A DNA stretch of 64,000 nucleotides, taken from the NCBI GenBank assembly GCA_016871275.1, contig VFZG01000014.1:1-64000 (forward strand). The letters run 5' to 3'. This DNA comes from Acidimicrobiia bacterium. GTDB lineage: Bacteria; Acidobacteriota; Vicinamibacteria; Vicinamibacterales; UBA2999. A program made the translations under genes and the position numbers. Of this stretch, positions 9,031 to 17,814 are shown one piece after another (the first letter of the stretch is position 1; each line of letters starts with the position of its first letter). Under the pieces are notes generated by a model, which saw nothing but the letters and a program-made list of their open reading frames with translations, was not told the DNA's origin and ran no database searches.

Positions 9031-10142
9031 ACAAACTTCCCGGCATCATCGCCGCCTTGATCGTGATGCTGGCGGGCTTCTGGCTCGCGGATCGCATCGG
9101 TCAGCAGATCCTCGCGGCGCAGGGCCTGACCGGGAGCAGTCCCATCTCCGGTGTGCCGGTGGCCATTGTCCTTGGACTGCTGCTGCGCAACACCCTGCCG
9201 CCGCCGGCGTCGCTCGCGCCGGGCCTCAAGTTCGCCACCACGACGATTTTGCGGGCCGGCATTGTGCTGGTCGGCATTCGCCTGAGCATGCTCGACGTCG
9301 TCAAGCTCGGGATCGCCGGGCTGCCGGTGGTGATGGCGGCCATCGCGACCGGGTTGATCTTCGTCACGTGGTTCAACCGCAAGCTCGGGCTGCCGCCGCG
9401 GCTGGGGACGTTGATCGCCGCGGGCACCAGCATCTGCGGCGTGACGGCGATCGTGTCGACGGCGCCCGCGATTGACGCTGATGAGCGCGAGGTGGCCTAT
9501 GCGGTCGCGAACGTGGTGGCCTTCGGCCTGTTCGGCATGCTGGTGTATCCGTACCTGGCGCATGCGCTGCTGCCGACGTCGGAGACGATTGGACTGTTCC
9601 TGGGTACCGCCGTGCACGATACGTCGCAGGTGGTCGGTGCGGCGCTCACCTATAAACAGGTCTACGGCGACGACATCGTGCTGCGCGTGGCCACGGTGAC
9701 CAAGCTGACGCGCAATATCTTTCTGGCCGCCGTGATTCCGATTCTCGCCTGGATGCACATGCGATCGCAGGCGCGCGCGGCCGGCGCCGGCGATCATCGC
9801 GGCGTCGTATCGCTGTCGTCGCTGGTGCCGGGATTCGTGGTCGGGTTTCTCGCCATGGCGGCGGTTCGGTCGATTGGAGACTGGACGCTGGCCAACAACG
9901 GCGCGGCCCTTGGCATGTGGGACGCGGCGTCGTGGGCGGCAATCACGAAGCAATTGGGAGACTACTGGGCGTCGCAGATCCTGCTGGGCACCGCGATGGC
10001 GGCCGTCGGCCTCAACACCAGCTTCGCCGTCTTCAAGGGTGTTGGCCTCAAGCCATTCGCTGTCGGCATGGCGGGCGCGCTGGTGGTTGGCGCGATGGGA
10101 ATGATGATGGCGGTGCTGCTGGGACGGTTCGTCCAGTTGTAG
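9027..10142 (+). CDS. YeiH family putative sulfate exporter (UPF0324)
   Basis: A polytopic membrane protein of about 371 residues. Conserved family stretches are visible: GLLLRNTL, LKFATTTILRAGIVLVGIRLS, AAGTSICGVTAIVSTAP and GTAVHDTSQVVGA, the last two being hallmarks of the YeiH/UPF0324 family. The family is annotated as a sulfate/sulfite-type exporter, but its transport role is poorly established. The TTG at 9027 gives the usual N-terminus (NKLPGIIAALIVMLAGFWLAD) and a 4-base overlap with the UreH-like gene; an upstream longer frame is an artefact. Confidence 0.85.
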   Translation: MNKLPGIIAALIVMLAGFWLADRIGQQILAAQGLTGSSPISGVPVAIVLGLLLRNTLPPPASLAPGLKFATTTILRAGIVLVGIRLSMLDVVKLGIAGLPVVMAAIATGLIFVTWFNRKLGLPPRLGTLIAAGTSICGVTAIVSTAPAIDADEREVAYAVANVVAFGLFGMLVYPYLAHALLPTSETIGLFLGTAVHDTSQVVGAALTYKQVYGDDIVLRVATVTKLTRNIFLAAVIPILAWMHMRSQARAAGAGDHRGVVSLSSLVPGFVVGFLAMAAVRSIGDWTLANNGAALGMWDAASWAAITKQLGDYWASQILLGTAMAAVGLNTSFAVFKGVGLKPFAVGMAGALVVGAMGMMMAVLLGRFVQL

Positions 10143-10161
10143 GTCGAACCAGCGTGTGCCG

Positions 10162-11658
10162 TTATTTGTGGTGGACGAGGCGGACGAGCGCCTGGTCCAT
10201 CGCCGCATCGATTTGTGACACCGGCACGCGGAAGCCGGTGGCCATGAACGCAAACGCCAGCGGCTCGTTGTCCGCAGTCATCAGGTAGCCTGCCAGCGAC
10301 CGCACGTTCGACATCGATCCCGTCTTGGCCCACACGCGCTGCGCTGCCGGCGTGTCCTTCATGCGATTGGCGAGCGAGCCGCTGACCGCTGATTGCGGCA
10401 TGGTGGCCTGGAACGGCTCACGATGCCTCGAATCGCTCCACATGCGCGTCAGCACGCCAACCAGCGCATCCGGCGAGAGGTAGTTGTTGCGCGACAAGCC
10501 GGAGCCGTCGCGGGCGATATAGAGATCCGGTGAGATGCCCCATTGCGTCAGCGTCTCGGTGACGCTGGCCAGCGCGGCCGGAGCGGTGGCCTCGGCGCCG
10601 GGTGGCGCGAGCGAGTGAAGCAGCGTCTCCGCGTACTCGTTCCGGCTCCACTTCAGGCAGACGTCGATGATCGCGCCAATCGTCGGCGAACGATCCTCGA
10701 GCATCACGGTGGCCTTGCCGTAGTCAGGCTTGACGCGGGCATCGTCCACATCCAGCGCGTTGCCGCCGACGAAGATGCCGTTGCGGGCGAGCGCCTCTCG
10801 GAGCGCATTGAGGTAGAGGATGGTCGGGTTCGGTGCCGAGGCCAGCGCCGTGATGGCCGCTGCTCCGGCTGCGACCTGGCCGCTGACCGTGAGCATGTTC
10901 GAACCGGGAGTGCGCGACAGCGAGATCCTCGATGGTTGTCCGGCGGCGGCCGTCGTGACGGCGTGATTGAGAATGACGCCGCTGCCCGGAGGCGACACGC
11001 CGATGATGGCGCGATCGCCGGCGGCCTGTCCGGGTCCGATCACGAGTTCGAGCTCGTTCTCGTGATACTGCAGCGCGCCGACGGCCGCCCCGTAGCCGAG
11101 GGCGAGATCGTCCCACGCCCATCCCACGCCCCAGCCCGGCTCCGCGAGAGCGTTGTCGTCGCCGATCAGCTGGCCCCCGACGCGGCGCAGCCCCTTCTCG
11201 TACAGCTGCCTGGCCCACGCATCGAACACGCCCCACCGCTCCGGATGCCGCGGGTTGATGGTCGGATCGCCGTTCGAGACGATGACGAGATCGCCGTCAA
11301 GGTCGCCGCCCGACAGCGGACCGGTGGCGTAGATGGTGGTCGAGTAGCGGAAGTCCCATCCCAGCCGCTCGGCAGCGACGGCGCTGGTGATGACCTTCTG
11401 GGTCGACGCCGGGGTCTGCAGGCGCGATCCGTTGGCGCTGTAGAGCAGGCCGCCGGTCTTCAAGGATCGAACGGTCACACCCCAGAAGGCGTGATCGACG
11501 TTCGATCCGGCAAAGATGCTCTGCAGGTCTGTCGCGAGCGAGCCGGAGGGCGATGCCGGCGAAGGCGGCGCGCCGACCGCCGATGCGCCCTTCGAGGCGC
11601 AGCCGGCCAGCAGGGAGGCGAGCGCAATCCCAACGGCTGCGCCGGCCCAGCTCCTCAC
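10162..11658 (-). CDS. dacB: D-alanyl-D-alanine carboxypeptidase/endopeptidase, PBP4 type, lipoprotein
   Basis: A class C penicillin-binding protein that trims or opens peptidoglycan crosslinks. It begins with a lipoprotein signal (LASLLAGC, Cys20), so it is membrane-anchored rather than free as in E. coli. Active-site motifs are all present: S85-x-x-K88 in ASTQKVI, S-x-N in SGLSRNNYLS, and KTG in WAKTGSMSNVRS. The large insert between SxxK and SxN is typical of PBP4. Length 498 residues, complete. It is the last gene of the minus-strand operon with the Gld-like transporter and overlaps the DUF4340 gene by 4 bases. Confidence 0.92.
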   Translation of the reverse strand: MRSWAGAAVGIALASLLAGCASKGASAVGAPPSPASPSGSLATDLQSIFAGSNVDHAFWGVTVRSLKTGGLLYSANGSRLQTPASTQKVITSAVAAERLGWDFRYSTTIYATGPLSGGDLDGDLVIVSNGDPTINPRHPERWGVFDAWARQLYEKGLRRVGGQLIGDDNALAEPGWGVGWAWDDLALGYGAAVGALQYHENELELVIGPGQAAGDRAIIGVSPPGSGVILNHAVTTAAAGQPSRISLSRTPGSNMLTVSGQVAAGAAAITALASAPNPTILYLNALREALARNGIFVGGNALDVDDARVKPDYGKATVMLEDRSPTIGAIIDVCLKWSRNEYAETLLHSLAPPGAEATAPAALASVTETLTQWGISPDLYIARDGSGLSRNNYLSPDALVGVLTRMWSDSRHREPFQATMPQSAVSGSLANRMKDTPAAQRVWAKTGSMSNVRSLAGYLMTADNEPLAFAFMATGFRVPVSQIDAAMDQALVRLVHHK

Positions 11659-13043
11659 TTCTTCTCTTCTGCCTTCGGCGCCGCCTCCTTGGGCGTGACG
11701 GCGACGTCGAACGCCAGCATTGCGGCTTTCAGGCTGGCCACATCGATCTTCGCGACGCCTTCCTCGCCGTCGCGGCGGCCGTAGGCGTTGTCACCGACAG
11801 CGCCGATGCGCACGCGCTCGAACTTGCCTTCCTCGTAACTGGCACTCACCACCAGCGCCGGCTTGTCGATGCCGGTCCTGGTGCCGGCGCCAACGAACGA
11901 CTCGGCGCGGATGCCCGTGAGCTTGCCCAGCAAGTCGTCGATCACCGCCTGGTCGGCGGTGTGGGACGCGCCGCCGGCGCGCGTCACCTTCCAGGTCTCG
12001 GGATCGGTGGGCGTGGCCGGTGGCTGTTTTTCGAACTCGTAGGTCTTGGGTCCGGCCGGCGCGTCCAGCACCGCGCGCAGTCTGGCAAGCGTGAACGGCC
12101 GGAACTCGAAGAGCTCTTTCTTGCGATAGTCGTCGAAGGGCTTGTCGAGGTCGGTGGCCAGCGTCGAATCGAGCGTAAACACGAGCGGCCGTGCCGCATC
12201 GCGGGCAAACATGTCGCCGTTGTCGGTCTTGCCGACTTCGAGCACCGATTTGGCGCTGCCGGCGCCCAACGTCACCGTCATCCTCGGCTTGTCCAGGCCG
12301 TACTTCGCGAGGTCCTGCGGGTTCTCCTCGACGAGCTTCGACATGTTCGCGGAGGCGAGCCGGCCGACGAAGCCCTCAATCGCGCTGTAGTCGCTCCGCG
12401 ACGGCCCCGGCGTCACGACCCGCCAGTCGCTGCCGTTGCGTGCCAGCTCCATTGACGCCGTGCCCTTTGCGAGCACAAGCGAGTCGGTCTTGTCGCGATC
12501 GAACTTGAGGATCTTCTTGTCACGCAGGTCGAACGAGGTCTTGCTGAAACTGCTTTCCTGGAACGCCGACACCAGGAACACACGCTTGCTGTCGTCCTTC
12601 AGCGCGTAGATTTCGCTGCTGGTGGCGTTCTTGTTGCCGAGCTTCAGTGCACCGGCGGCGCCGCCGTCCGCCTTGAACGCGATCGTCACCGACGGGTTGG
12701 CCAGTCCGAACTGCTCGAGGTTGGCGGCGTTTTCGTCCACCACCCGCACGATGTCGACGCTGCCGAGCGCGGTCGCGATGCCAATCACCTCGGGCGGATC
12801 GGCGTCGACTTGCATCGGCTCGAGGATCTTCCACCCAGCATCCGACTTTCGCAGCAGCGTGGACTCACCCTTGGTGGTGAGGCGCAGCTCGTTGACCTTG
12901 TCGCCCTCGACGGCGAACACCTTCTGCCGGGCAGCAGGGCCGTTGTTGCTCGCCGCCGGACGCTGGTTGTCGACGAAATAGATGTAGGCGCCGAGTCCCG
13001 CCAGCACGACGACCAGACTCAGCGTCGAGAGCAGACGGCTCAT
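11655..13043 (-). CDS. DUF4340 domain protein, membrane-anchored
   Basis: One N-terminal transmembrane helix (LLSTLSLVVVLAGLGAYIYFV) followed by a large extracytoplasmic region with repeated units of the form NELRLTTKGESTLLRK...GWKILEP, as in DUF4340. These proteins are nearly always encoded beside GldG-like ABC components, as here, and probably belong to the same envelope complex; their biochemical role is unknown. The protein ends in a Lys/Glu-rich tail. The ATG at 13043 is preferred because it puts the helix at the N-terminus; an upstream frame start would add 13 basic residues. One base separates it from the gldG-like gene. Confidence 0.88.
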   Translation of the reverse strand: MSRLLSTLSLVVVLAGLGAYIYFVDNQRPAASNNGPAARQKVFAVEGDKVNELRLTTKGESTLLRKSDAGWKILEPMQVDADPPEVIGIATALGSVDIVRVVDENAANLEQFGLANPSVTIAFKADGGAAGALKLGNKNATSSEIYALKDDSKRVFLVSAFQESSFSKTSFDLRDKKILKFDRDKTDSLVLAKGTASMELARNGSDWRVVTPGPSRSDYSAIEGFVGRLASANMSKLVEENPQDLAKYGLDKPRMTVTLGAGSAKSVLEVGKTDNGDMFARDAARPLVFTLDSTLATDLDKPFDDYRKKELFEFRPFTLARLRAVLDAPAGPKTYEFEKQPPATPTDPETWKVTRAGGASHTADQAVIDDLLGKLTGIRAESFVGAGTRTGIDKPALVVSASYEEGKFERVRIGAVGDNAYGRRDGEEGVAKIDVASLKAAMLAFDVAVTPKEAAPKAEEKK

Positions 13044-13044
13044 G

Positions 13045-14634
13045 CTAGCGCCTCTTCCACCAGGTGTAGATGCCCGACGCAAACACGATGCCGGGCAGGA
13101 TGAAGTAGCAGAGGATCAGGATCGACTGCTGCTGGCCGGCCGTCAGCGTCAGCCGGCGATCTTCGGGCTGCCGCGGCCGGACTGCGATCAGGTTCTCCTG
13201 CTGCGACAGCCAGTTCATCGAGTTCATCAGGAAGTCGCGGTTGCCGGAGATGCCAATCGCCGCGTTGGCGGCGAAGTCAGAATCGCCGACCGCCACGACG
13301 CGGGTCTCAGGGCGGCGCTCGGCATCCGGCGACGCGGGCGAGCCGTTGGCCGGCGGGGGAGGTGTGACGGTGGCCGGGGCCGAGACCGCTGCGCCCAGCG
13401 TGATGGGGCCTTGCCTGTCGCCACGGTCGGCATTGAATTCGATTTGTGCCTTGCCCGTCGACAGGCCGGCCAGGTCGGCCTCCGACCAGCTTTGCGGGCT
13501 GGTGCTCACGAGCGGCTGCGCGGTGCGCGCGTTGGCGCCGCCCTCGATCGGCGCCATCGAGCGGGCCATCGGATAGGCGGTCAGCACGCGGAACCCCTGC
13601 GTGATGGGGTGCGGCGGATACTGCGCGGCCACCGGCACCGATGCGTCGGTGCCAATCAGCTGGCCCATGCCGCTGGCGTCGAGCACCACGTCGCTGCCCG
13701 CCTGGATGCCCCACTCGGCGAGAAACTGCGCCAGCAGCGGCTGCGCGGGTCCCTTCAGCAGCGGATCGAGCATCACCATCACCTTGCCGCCCCTGGCCAC
13801 GTAGGCGTTGAGCGCCTCGATCTCGGGCGGGAAGAAGTCGGTGGTCGGGCCGGCGATCACCAGGATGGTCGCGTCGTCCGGGACCGTCTTCTGCTGAATC
13901 AGGACCAGCGATTCGATCGCGAAATTGTCCTGCTTCATGGCGTCGGCCGCCGTGCTGTAGCCGGTGCGATCGGATGAGGCGATGTCCTTCTCGCCGTGAC
14001 CCTGGGTGAAGTAGACCTTGCGCACCGTCCCCGTCACCGCCTTGATCAGGGCATTGCTGATGTCCTGCTCGTTCGACGAGGTGGCGCGCTCGGTGCGGCC
14101 CGCGTACTCGACCAGGATCGTCGGCACCGAATCGATCTTCGCCGTTGAGGCGCGCGTCGGTTCGCGGTCGACATCGATGAACTCCGCCGACAGTTGAGTC
14201 GAGTGATAGCGGTACTGCTCGAGCCGCGACATGTGGCCGTCCTCGGCGTCGCCCCGGTCGAAGACCGTGATGCGCACCGGCTCCTTCAGGTCGCGCACGA
14301 TGCGGATCGTCTGGTCGGACAGGCTGTAGACCTGGTTCGCGGTGAGGTCCCAGCGCTTGTTCTGGCGGGCGCCAAGGTAGTTCACGGCGACGAGAATGCC
14401 GACGAACACCAGCACGCTGACGATCGACATGGTGCCGTAGCGGGCGCCGCGGCTCCTGTAGAACTCGACGACGTCACGCCATTGGCCCGCCATGTAGAGC
14501 AGCACGCAGGCCAGGCCGGCCCACGCCGCGTAGGTCGAGTATTCGTACCAGTTGGGGTTGTAGGCGCGCATGCCGAGCGCGCCGAACACCAGGACCGTTC
14601 CAATCCATCCAACGATGCCGAGGATCTTCTGCAT
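13045..14634 (-). CDS. GldG-like ABC transporter auxiliary protein
   Basis: Two helices near the N-terminus, then a motif-rich extracytoplasmic region (VNYLGARQNKRWDLTANQVYSLSDQT; KVYFTQGHGEKDI; VMVMLDPLL), and a C-terminal helix followed by WWKRR. This is the layout of the GldG/ABC_transp_aux family, named from gliding motility but present in many non-gliding bacteria. It works with the ATPase and permease encoded next to it. The ATG at 14634 is chosen over the GTG at 14649; it follows a purine-rich GGCGAGG site. About 529 residues. Not evidence of gliding by itself. Confidence 0.88.
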   Translation of the reverse strand: MQKILGIVGWIGTVLVFGALGMRAYNPNWYEYSTYAAWAGLACVLLYMAGQWRDVVEFYRSRGARYGTMSIVSVLVFVGILVAVNYLGARQNKRWDLTANQVYSLSDQTIRIVRDLKEPVRITVFDRGDAEDGHMSRLEQYRYHSTQLSAEFIDVDREPTRASTAKIDSVPTILVEYAGRTERATSSNEQDISNALIKAVTGTVRKVYFTQGHGEKDIASSDRTGYSTAADAMKQDNFAIESLVLIQQKTVPDDATILVIAGPTTDFFPPEIEALNAYVARGGKVMVMLDPLLKGPAQPLLAQFLAEWGIQAGSDVVLDASGMGQLIGTDASVPVAAQYPPHPITQGFRVLTAYPMARSMAPIEGGANARTAQPLVSTSPQSWSEADLAGLSTGKAQIEFNADRGDRQGPITLGAAVSAPATVTPPPPANGSPASPDAERRPETRVVAVGDSDFAANAAIGISGNRDFLMNSMNWLSQQENLIAVRPRQPEDRRLTLTAGQQQSILILCYFILPGIVFASGIYTWWKRR

Positions 14635-14636
14635 GG

Positions 14637-15401
14637 TTAACCTCGCCACCTTTCGCTATCCACCGATTTGACGGTGAGAAACAGGCCGAGGGCCATGAAG
14701 CTGACGTAGTAGATGACGTGCTTGGTGTCGATGACGCCCTTCGCGAAGTCGTCGAAGTGCTCGACGATCGACAGGTATTGGAGCACCGCCGAGGCGGTGG
14801 GCCCGAACATCGAGCTCATCCAGCTGATCACCCACAGCATCAGGAACGCGGCGAACGTGGCCATCGCCGCGACGATCTGATTCTTGGTCAGGCTCGAAAT
14901 GAACAGCCCGAGCGACAGGAACGAGCCGCCCATCAGCAGCAGCCCGAGGTAGGCGGTGACGATCGGCTTCCACTCGGGGGTGCCGTAGACGAACAGCAGG
15001 CCGATGTGAATCAGCGTCACCGCCAGCATGGCGGCATACAGCGTCATGGCGCCGAAGAACTTGCCGAGGATGATCTGGATGTCGGTAATCGGCGACGTCA
15101 GCAGCAGTTCGATGGTGCCGGAGCGCTTCTCCTCCGAGTAGGTTCTCATCGTCACCAGCGGGAACAGGAACAGCATGATGACGGTGGTGTTCATCAGCGC
15201 CGGGCCGATGAGCATCTGGTTCATGTTGAGCGACTGGGTGGGGTTCATGCCCATCTGCATGCTCTGCCGCTCGAAGAACCACAGCGACACATAGAAGAAG
15301 TGCCCGAACAGCAGGGCGAAGAAGCCGATCAGCACGTAGCCGATCGGGCTCGCGAAGTAGGCGTTCAGCTCGCGCTGGGCGATGGCGGTGATGTTACGCA
15401 T
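14637..15401 (-). CDS. ABC-2 type permease, GldF-like
   Basis: Integral membrane subunit of the ABC system. It starts MRNITAIAQRELNAYFASPIGY, the usual opening of ABC-2 permeases of the GldF/NosY kind, and has about six hydrophobic segments. A cytoplasmic TMRTYSEEKRSGTIELLLTSP segment is the conserved ATPase-coupling region of this class. 254 residues. It overlaps the ATPase gene by 8 bases and lies two bases from the GldG-like start, so the order ATPase, permease, auxiliary protein is one translational unit. The substrate is unknown. Confidence 0.9.
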   Translation of the reverse strand: MRNITAIAQRELNAYFASPIGYVLIGFFALLFGHFFYVSLWFFERQSMQMGMNPTQSLNMNQMLIGPALMNTTVIMLFLFPLVTMRTYSEEKRSGTIELLLTSPITDIQIILGKFFGAMTLYAAMLAVTLIHIGLLFVYGTPEWKPIVTAYLGLLLMGGSFLSLGLFISSLTKNQIVAAMATFAAFLMLWVISWMSSMFGPTASAVLQYLSIVEHFDDFAKGVIDTKHVIYYVSFMALGLFLTVKSVDSERWRG

Positions 15402-16392
15402 TGGCCTGGCCTCCATCGGTGTGGTCAACGACCACGGCTTCGGCGGCCAGGTCTTCTGATTCGATCTCCTCGGTGGTGAGGCTCAGGAAGATGTCCTCCA
15501 GGCTCATGCGCATCGGGCGCAGCTCGAGGAGGCCCCAGCCGCCGCGAACGATGGCCGCGGCGACCTCGCGCCGGACGTCGGCGCCGGTCTCGGTGTCGAC
15601 GTCGAAGCTGCTGACGTCACCGCGGACGTCGGCCGGATTGACCCGCACCACGCCGGCGATGTTCTGCAGCGCGCGCTGCATGTCGTCGGCCGGGCCCTGC
15701 GCCTGCACGAACAACGTGACGGCACCGCGCAGCCGTTCGGTCAGCGCGTCGGGCGAGTCGATGGCGACGATCTTGCCCTTGTTGATGATCACCACCTTCT
15801 GGCAGGTCTGCGCCACCTCGGGCAGGATGTGGGTGCTCAGCACAATCGTGTGCGTGCCGGCGAGATCGCGAATCAACTGGCGCGTTTCGATGATCTGTTT
15901 GGGGTCGAGGCCGGCGGTGGGCTCGTCCAGGACGAGCACTTCCGGCTCGTGAATCAGCGCCTGCGCCAGGCCGACGCGCTGCCGGTAGCCCTTCGAGAGC
16001 TTGGCGCAATGGCGATTGGCCATGTCGGCGACCCAGGTCTTCTTCATGACCGCGTCGACGCGATCGTTGACATTGCCGGCGACGCTTTTGATCTTCGCGA
16101 CGAAGCGCAAGTACTCGCGAACGGTCATGTCCGGGTAGAGCGGCGGCGTCTCGGGAAGGTAACCGGTACGGCGCTTCGCTTCGAGCGGGTGCTCGAAAAT
16201 GTCGTAGCCGGCAACGGTGGCCTTGCCCTCGGTGGCAGGCATGTAGCCGGTAATGATGCGCATGGTGGTGGTCTTGCCGGCGCCGTTGGGTCCGAGGAAG
16301 CCGAGAATCTCGCCCGACTCGGCGCGGAAACTCACATCATCGACGGCCGTGAACGGACCGTATTTCTTCGAAACGTGTTGGACCTCGATCAC
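15394..16392 (-). CDS. ABC transporter ATPase, GldA-like
   Basis: Nucleotide-binding subunit. Walker A is GPNGAGKTTT near residue 35, the signature is LSKGYRQRVGLAQAL, Walker B is VLVLDEPTAGLDP, and the switch His is in LSTHILPEV. After the ATPase core there is a C-terminal extension of about 100 residues with a ferredoxin-like fold pattern, as in GldA/CcmA-type ATPases paired with ABC-2 permeases. First gene of the minus-strand operon ending in dacB. No convincing promoter was found in the 139-base gap to the divergent penicillin acylase remnant. Confidence 0.93.
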   Translation of the reverse strand: MIEVQHVSKKYGPFTAVDDVSFRAESGEILGFLGPNGAGKTTTMRIITGYMPATEGKATVAGYDIFEHPLEAKRRTGYLPETPPLYPDMTVREYLRFVAKIKSVAGNVNDRVDAVMKKTWVADMANRHCAKLSKGYRQRVGLAQALIHEPEVLVLDEPTAGLDPKQIIETRQLIRDLAGTHTIVLSTHILPEVAQTCQKVVIINKGKIVAIDSPDALTERLRGAVTLFVQAQGPADDMQRALQNIAGVVRVNPADVRGDVSSFDVDTETGADVRREVAAAIVRGGWGLLELRPMRMSLEDIFLSLTTEEIESEDLAAEAVVVDHTDGGQANA

Positions 16393-16531
16393 GAGGGATC
16401 TCCGAAAGTGAAAACAGTGTACGCTCTACGCTGCTGCGGGCTTCAGTGACGTAAACCTAATGGATGCGTCAATTAGGCCTGCCCAGTCCCCCATCCTAGT
16501 CGAAGCGGATTCAGGGCGGCAAGTTACACCT

Positions 16532-17384
16532 ATGAAACGACTGCTGGTCGTTCTGACGCTCGTGCCGGTGATTGCGGCCGGGGGAGCGTGGTGGTGGGCC
16601 CGCAGCTCCCTGCCGATCATCGACGGGCGGCTTGCCCTTCCCGAACTCCGCGCCCCGGTGGAAGTCCTGTTCGAGGCCCACGGCGTTCCCGCGGTGGACG
16701 CGCGCGGTCCCGACGTGATCGGCGTCACGATTCCCGGTGGACGGCAACACCTCCGGCGGCTGGACCGGCGCGATTGAGCCGGCGGCGCTGCACAACGATC
16801 GCCAGAGCGTGGCGGCAGACGTGGTGCTCGCCGGCCTGGACACGGCGATCGACACCGGACGCTCGCGCCCCGACGAGTCGACCAGCATGCGGCTGCTCGA
16901 GCAACTCGCCGGCTGGGATCGTGTGGTCGATGCGCACCAGGTCGTGTCGCTCTACCAGGCCTTCGAACATCACCTGTGGCGGCGGGCGTTCGTCGACGAG
17001 ATGGCTGAGGCGCTGTTGGAGACGTTCTACGAGTGGGCTGGAGCCGAGAAGCCGGCGGGCCTCTACCGCATCATCGGCGATGCGAACTCCCGCTGGTGGG
17101 ATGACATCACCACGGTGGAGCGCCGCGAATCGCGCGACGCCATCTTCCTCCTCGCGGTGCGCGATGCCAACCAACAGCTCGACCACGACTGCGGAAGCGG
17201 CGCGCGGCGTGCCCGGGATCGCGTGCATGCCGCGCGGTTCAGCCATCCGCTCGGCGGCATCACGTTTCCGTTCCGCTGGTTCTTCGATCGCCGGCCGCGT
17301 CTCGACACCGCCTGTTGCTCGTTCCGTACACGTCCTGCCGGTGGGCGGGCGCGCCGGCTTGCATCCCGGCCACGCGTCCGCTAA
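16532..17384 (+). pseudogene. Penicillin acylase family remnant
   Basis: The N-terminus (signal anchor, then LPIIDGRLALPELRAPVEVLFEAHGVPAVDA) is the standard start of penicillin/aculeacin acylase-type Ntn hydrolases, normally about 750-850 residues. After about 62 residues the frame fails. From about 16737 another frame gives late parts of the family: GGWTGAIEP, RLLEQLAGWDRVVDAHQVVSLYQAFEHHL, then VHAARFSHPLGG and FDRRP. The Ser that starts the beta chain and most of both chains are missing. Two or more deletions and at least one frame change are needed to explain this. Not functional as assembled. Confidence 0.75.
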
Positions 17385-17385
17385 A

Positions 17386-17405
17386 ATATGAATATCTGCT
17401 CATAT
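17386..17405 (+). promoter_or_regulatory. Candidate ArsR-family operator overlapping the start codon
   Basis: A perfect 6-base inverted repeat, ATATGA at 17386-17391 and TCATAT at 17400-17405, separated by 8 bases, in an AT-rich island of a GC-rich region. TAAAAT at 17382-17387 could be the -10. The right arm covers the first bases of the ArsR start codon. Spaced ATATGA/TCATAT-type repeats resemble known SmtB/CzrA-type operators. Autorepression is the likely role; this is inference. Confidence 0.55.
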
Positions 17406-17814
17406 GTTCAAGAAAGATGACGTCGGCGATCTCGTCCAGATCGACCTGGCCCGGGTCCGGAAGATACGGCAGGCGCTGGTGGCGCCCGACGCCGTCCGGG
17501 GACTGGCTGACACGTTCAGCGCGCTCGGCGACCCGACCCGGGTTCGCATCCTGGATGCGCTGTCGTGCGGCGAACTGTGCGTGTGCGACCTGGCGGCGGT
17601 GCTCAAGCTGAGCCAGTCGGCCGTCTCCCATCAGTTGCGCGTACTCCGCGGCCTGCGTGTCGTGCGGCCGCGCCGGGACGGCCGCGTCGTGTGCTATTCG
17701 CTCGACGACCAGCACATCGTCTCGCTCTTCAAGCAGACGCTGCAGCACGTGCAGGAATCCGCCCCCGCGAGCGCCGCCGCGCGACGCCGTGCCACGAAGG
17801 TGGGCCGTGGCTGA
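17404..17814 (+). CDS. ArsR/SmtB-family metal-sensing repressor
   Basis: A 136-residue winged-helix regulator. The DNA-binding core reads SALGDPTRVRILDALSCGELCVCDLAAVLKLSQSAVSHQLRVLRGLRVVRPRRDGR. The ELCVCDLA motif in helix alpha-3 carries the two Cys typical of the CadC/SmtB metal site for Cd, Pb or Zn. The C-terminal helix has DDQHIVSLFKQTLQH, with His/Asp residues like the alpha-5 zinc site of SmtB/CzrA. It sits directly upstream of, and overlaps by 8 bases, a P1B-type ATPase gene, its expected target. Binding metal should release it from the adjacent inverted repeat. Confidence 0.93.
   Translation: MFKKDDVGDLVQIDLARVRKIRQALVAPDAVRGLADTFSALGDPTRVRILDALSCGELCVCDLAAVLKLSQSAVSHQLRVLRGLRVVRPRRDGRVVCYSLDDQHIVSLFKQTLQHVQESAPASAAARRRATKVGRG

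Noticed and set aside
13045-16392. Evidence for gliding motility
   Set aside because: GldA/GldF/GldG-like sets are widespread in non-gliding bacteria and no other gld or spr genes are present.
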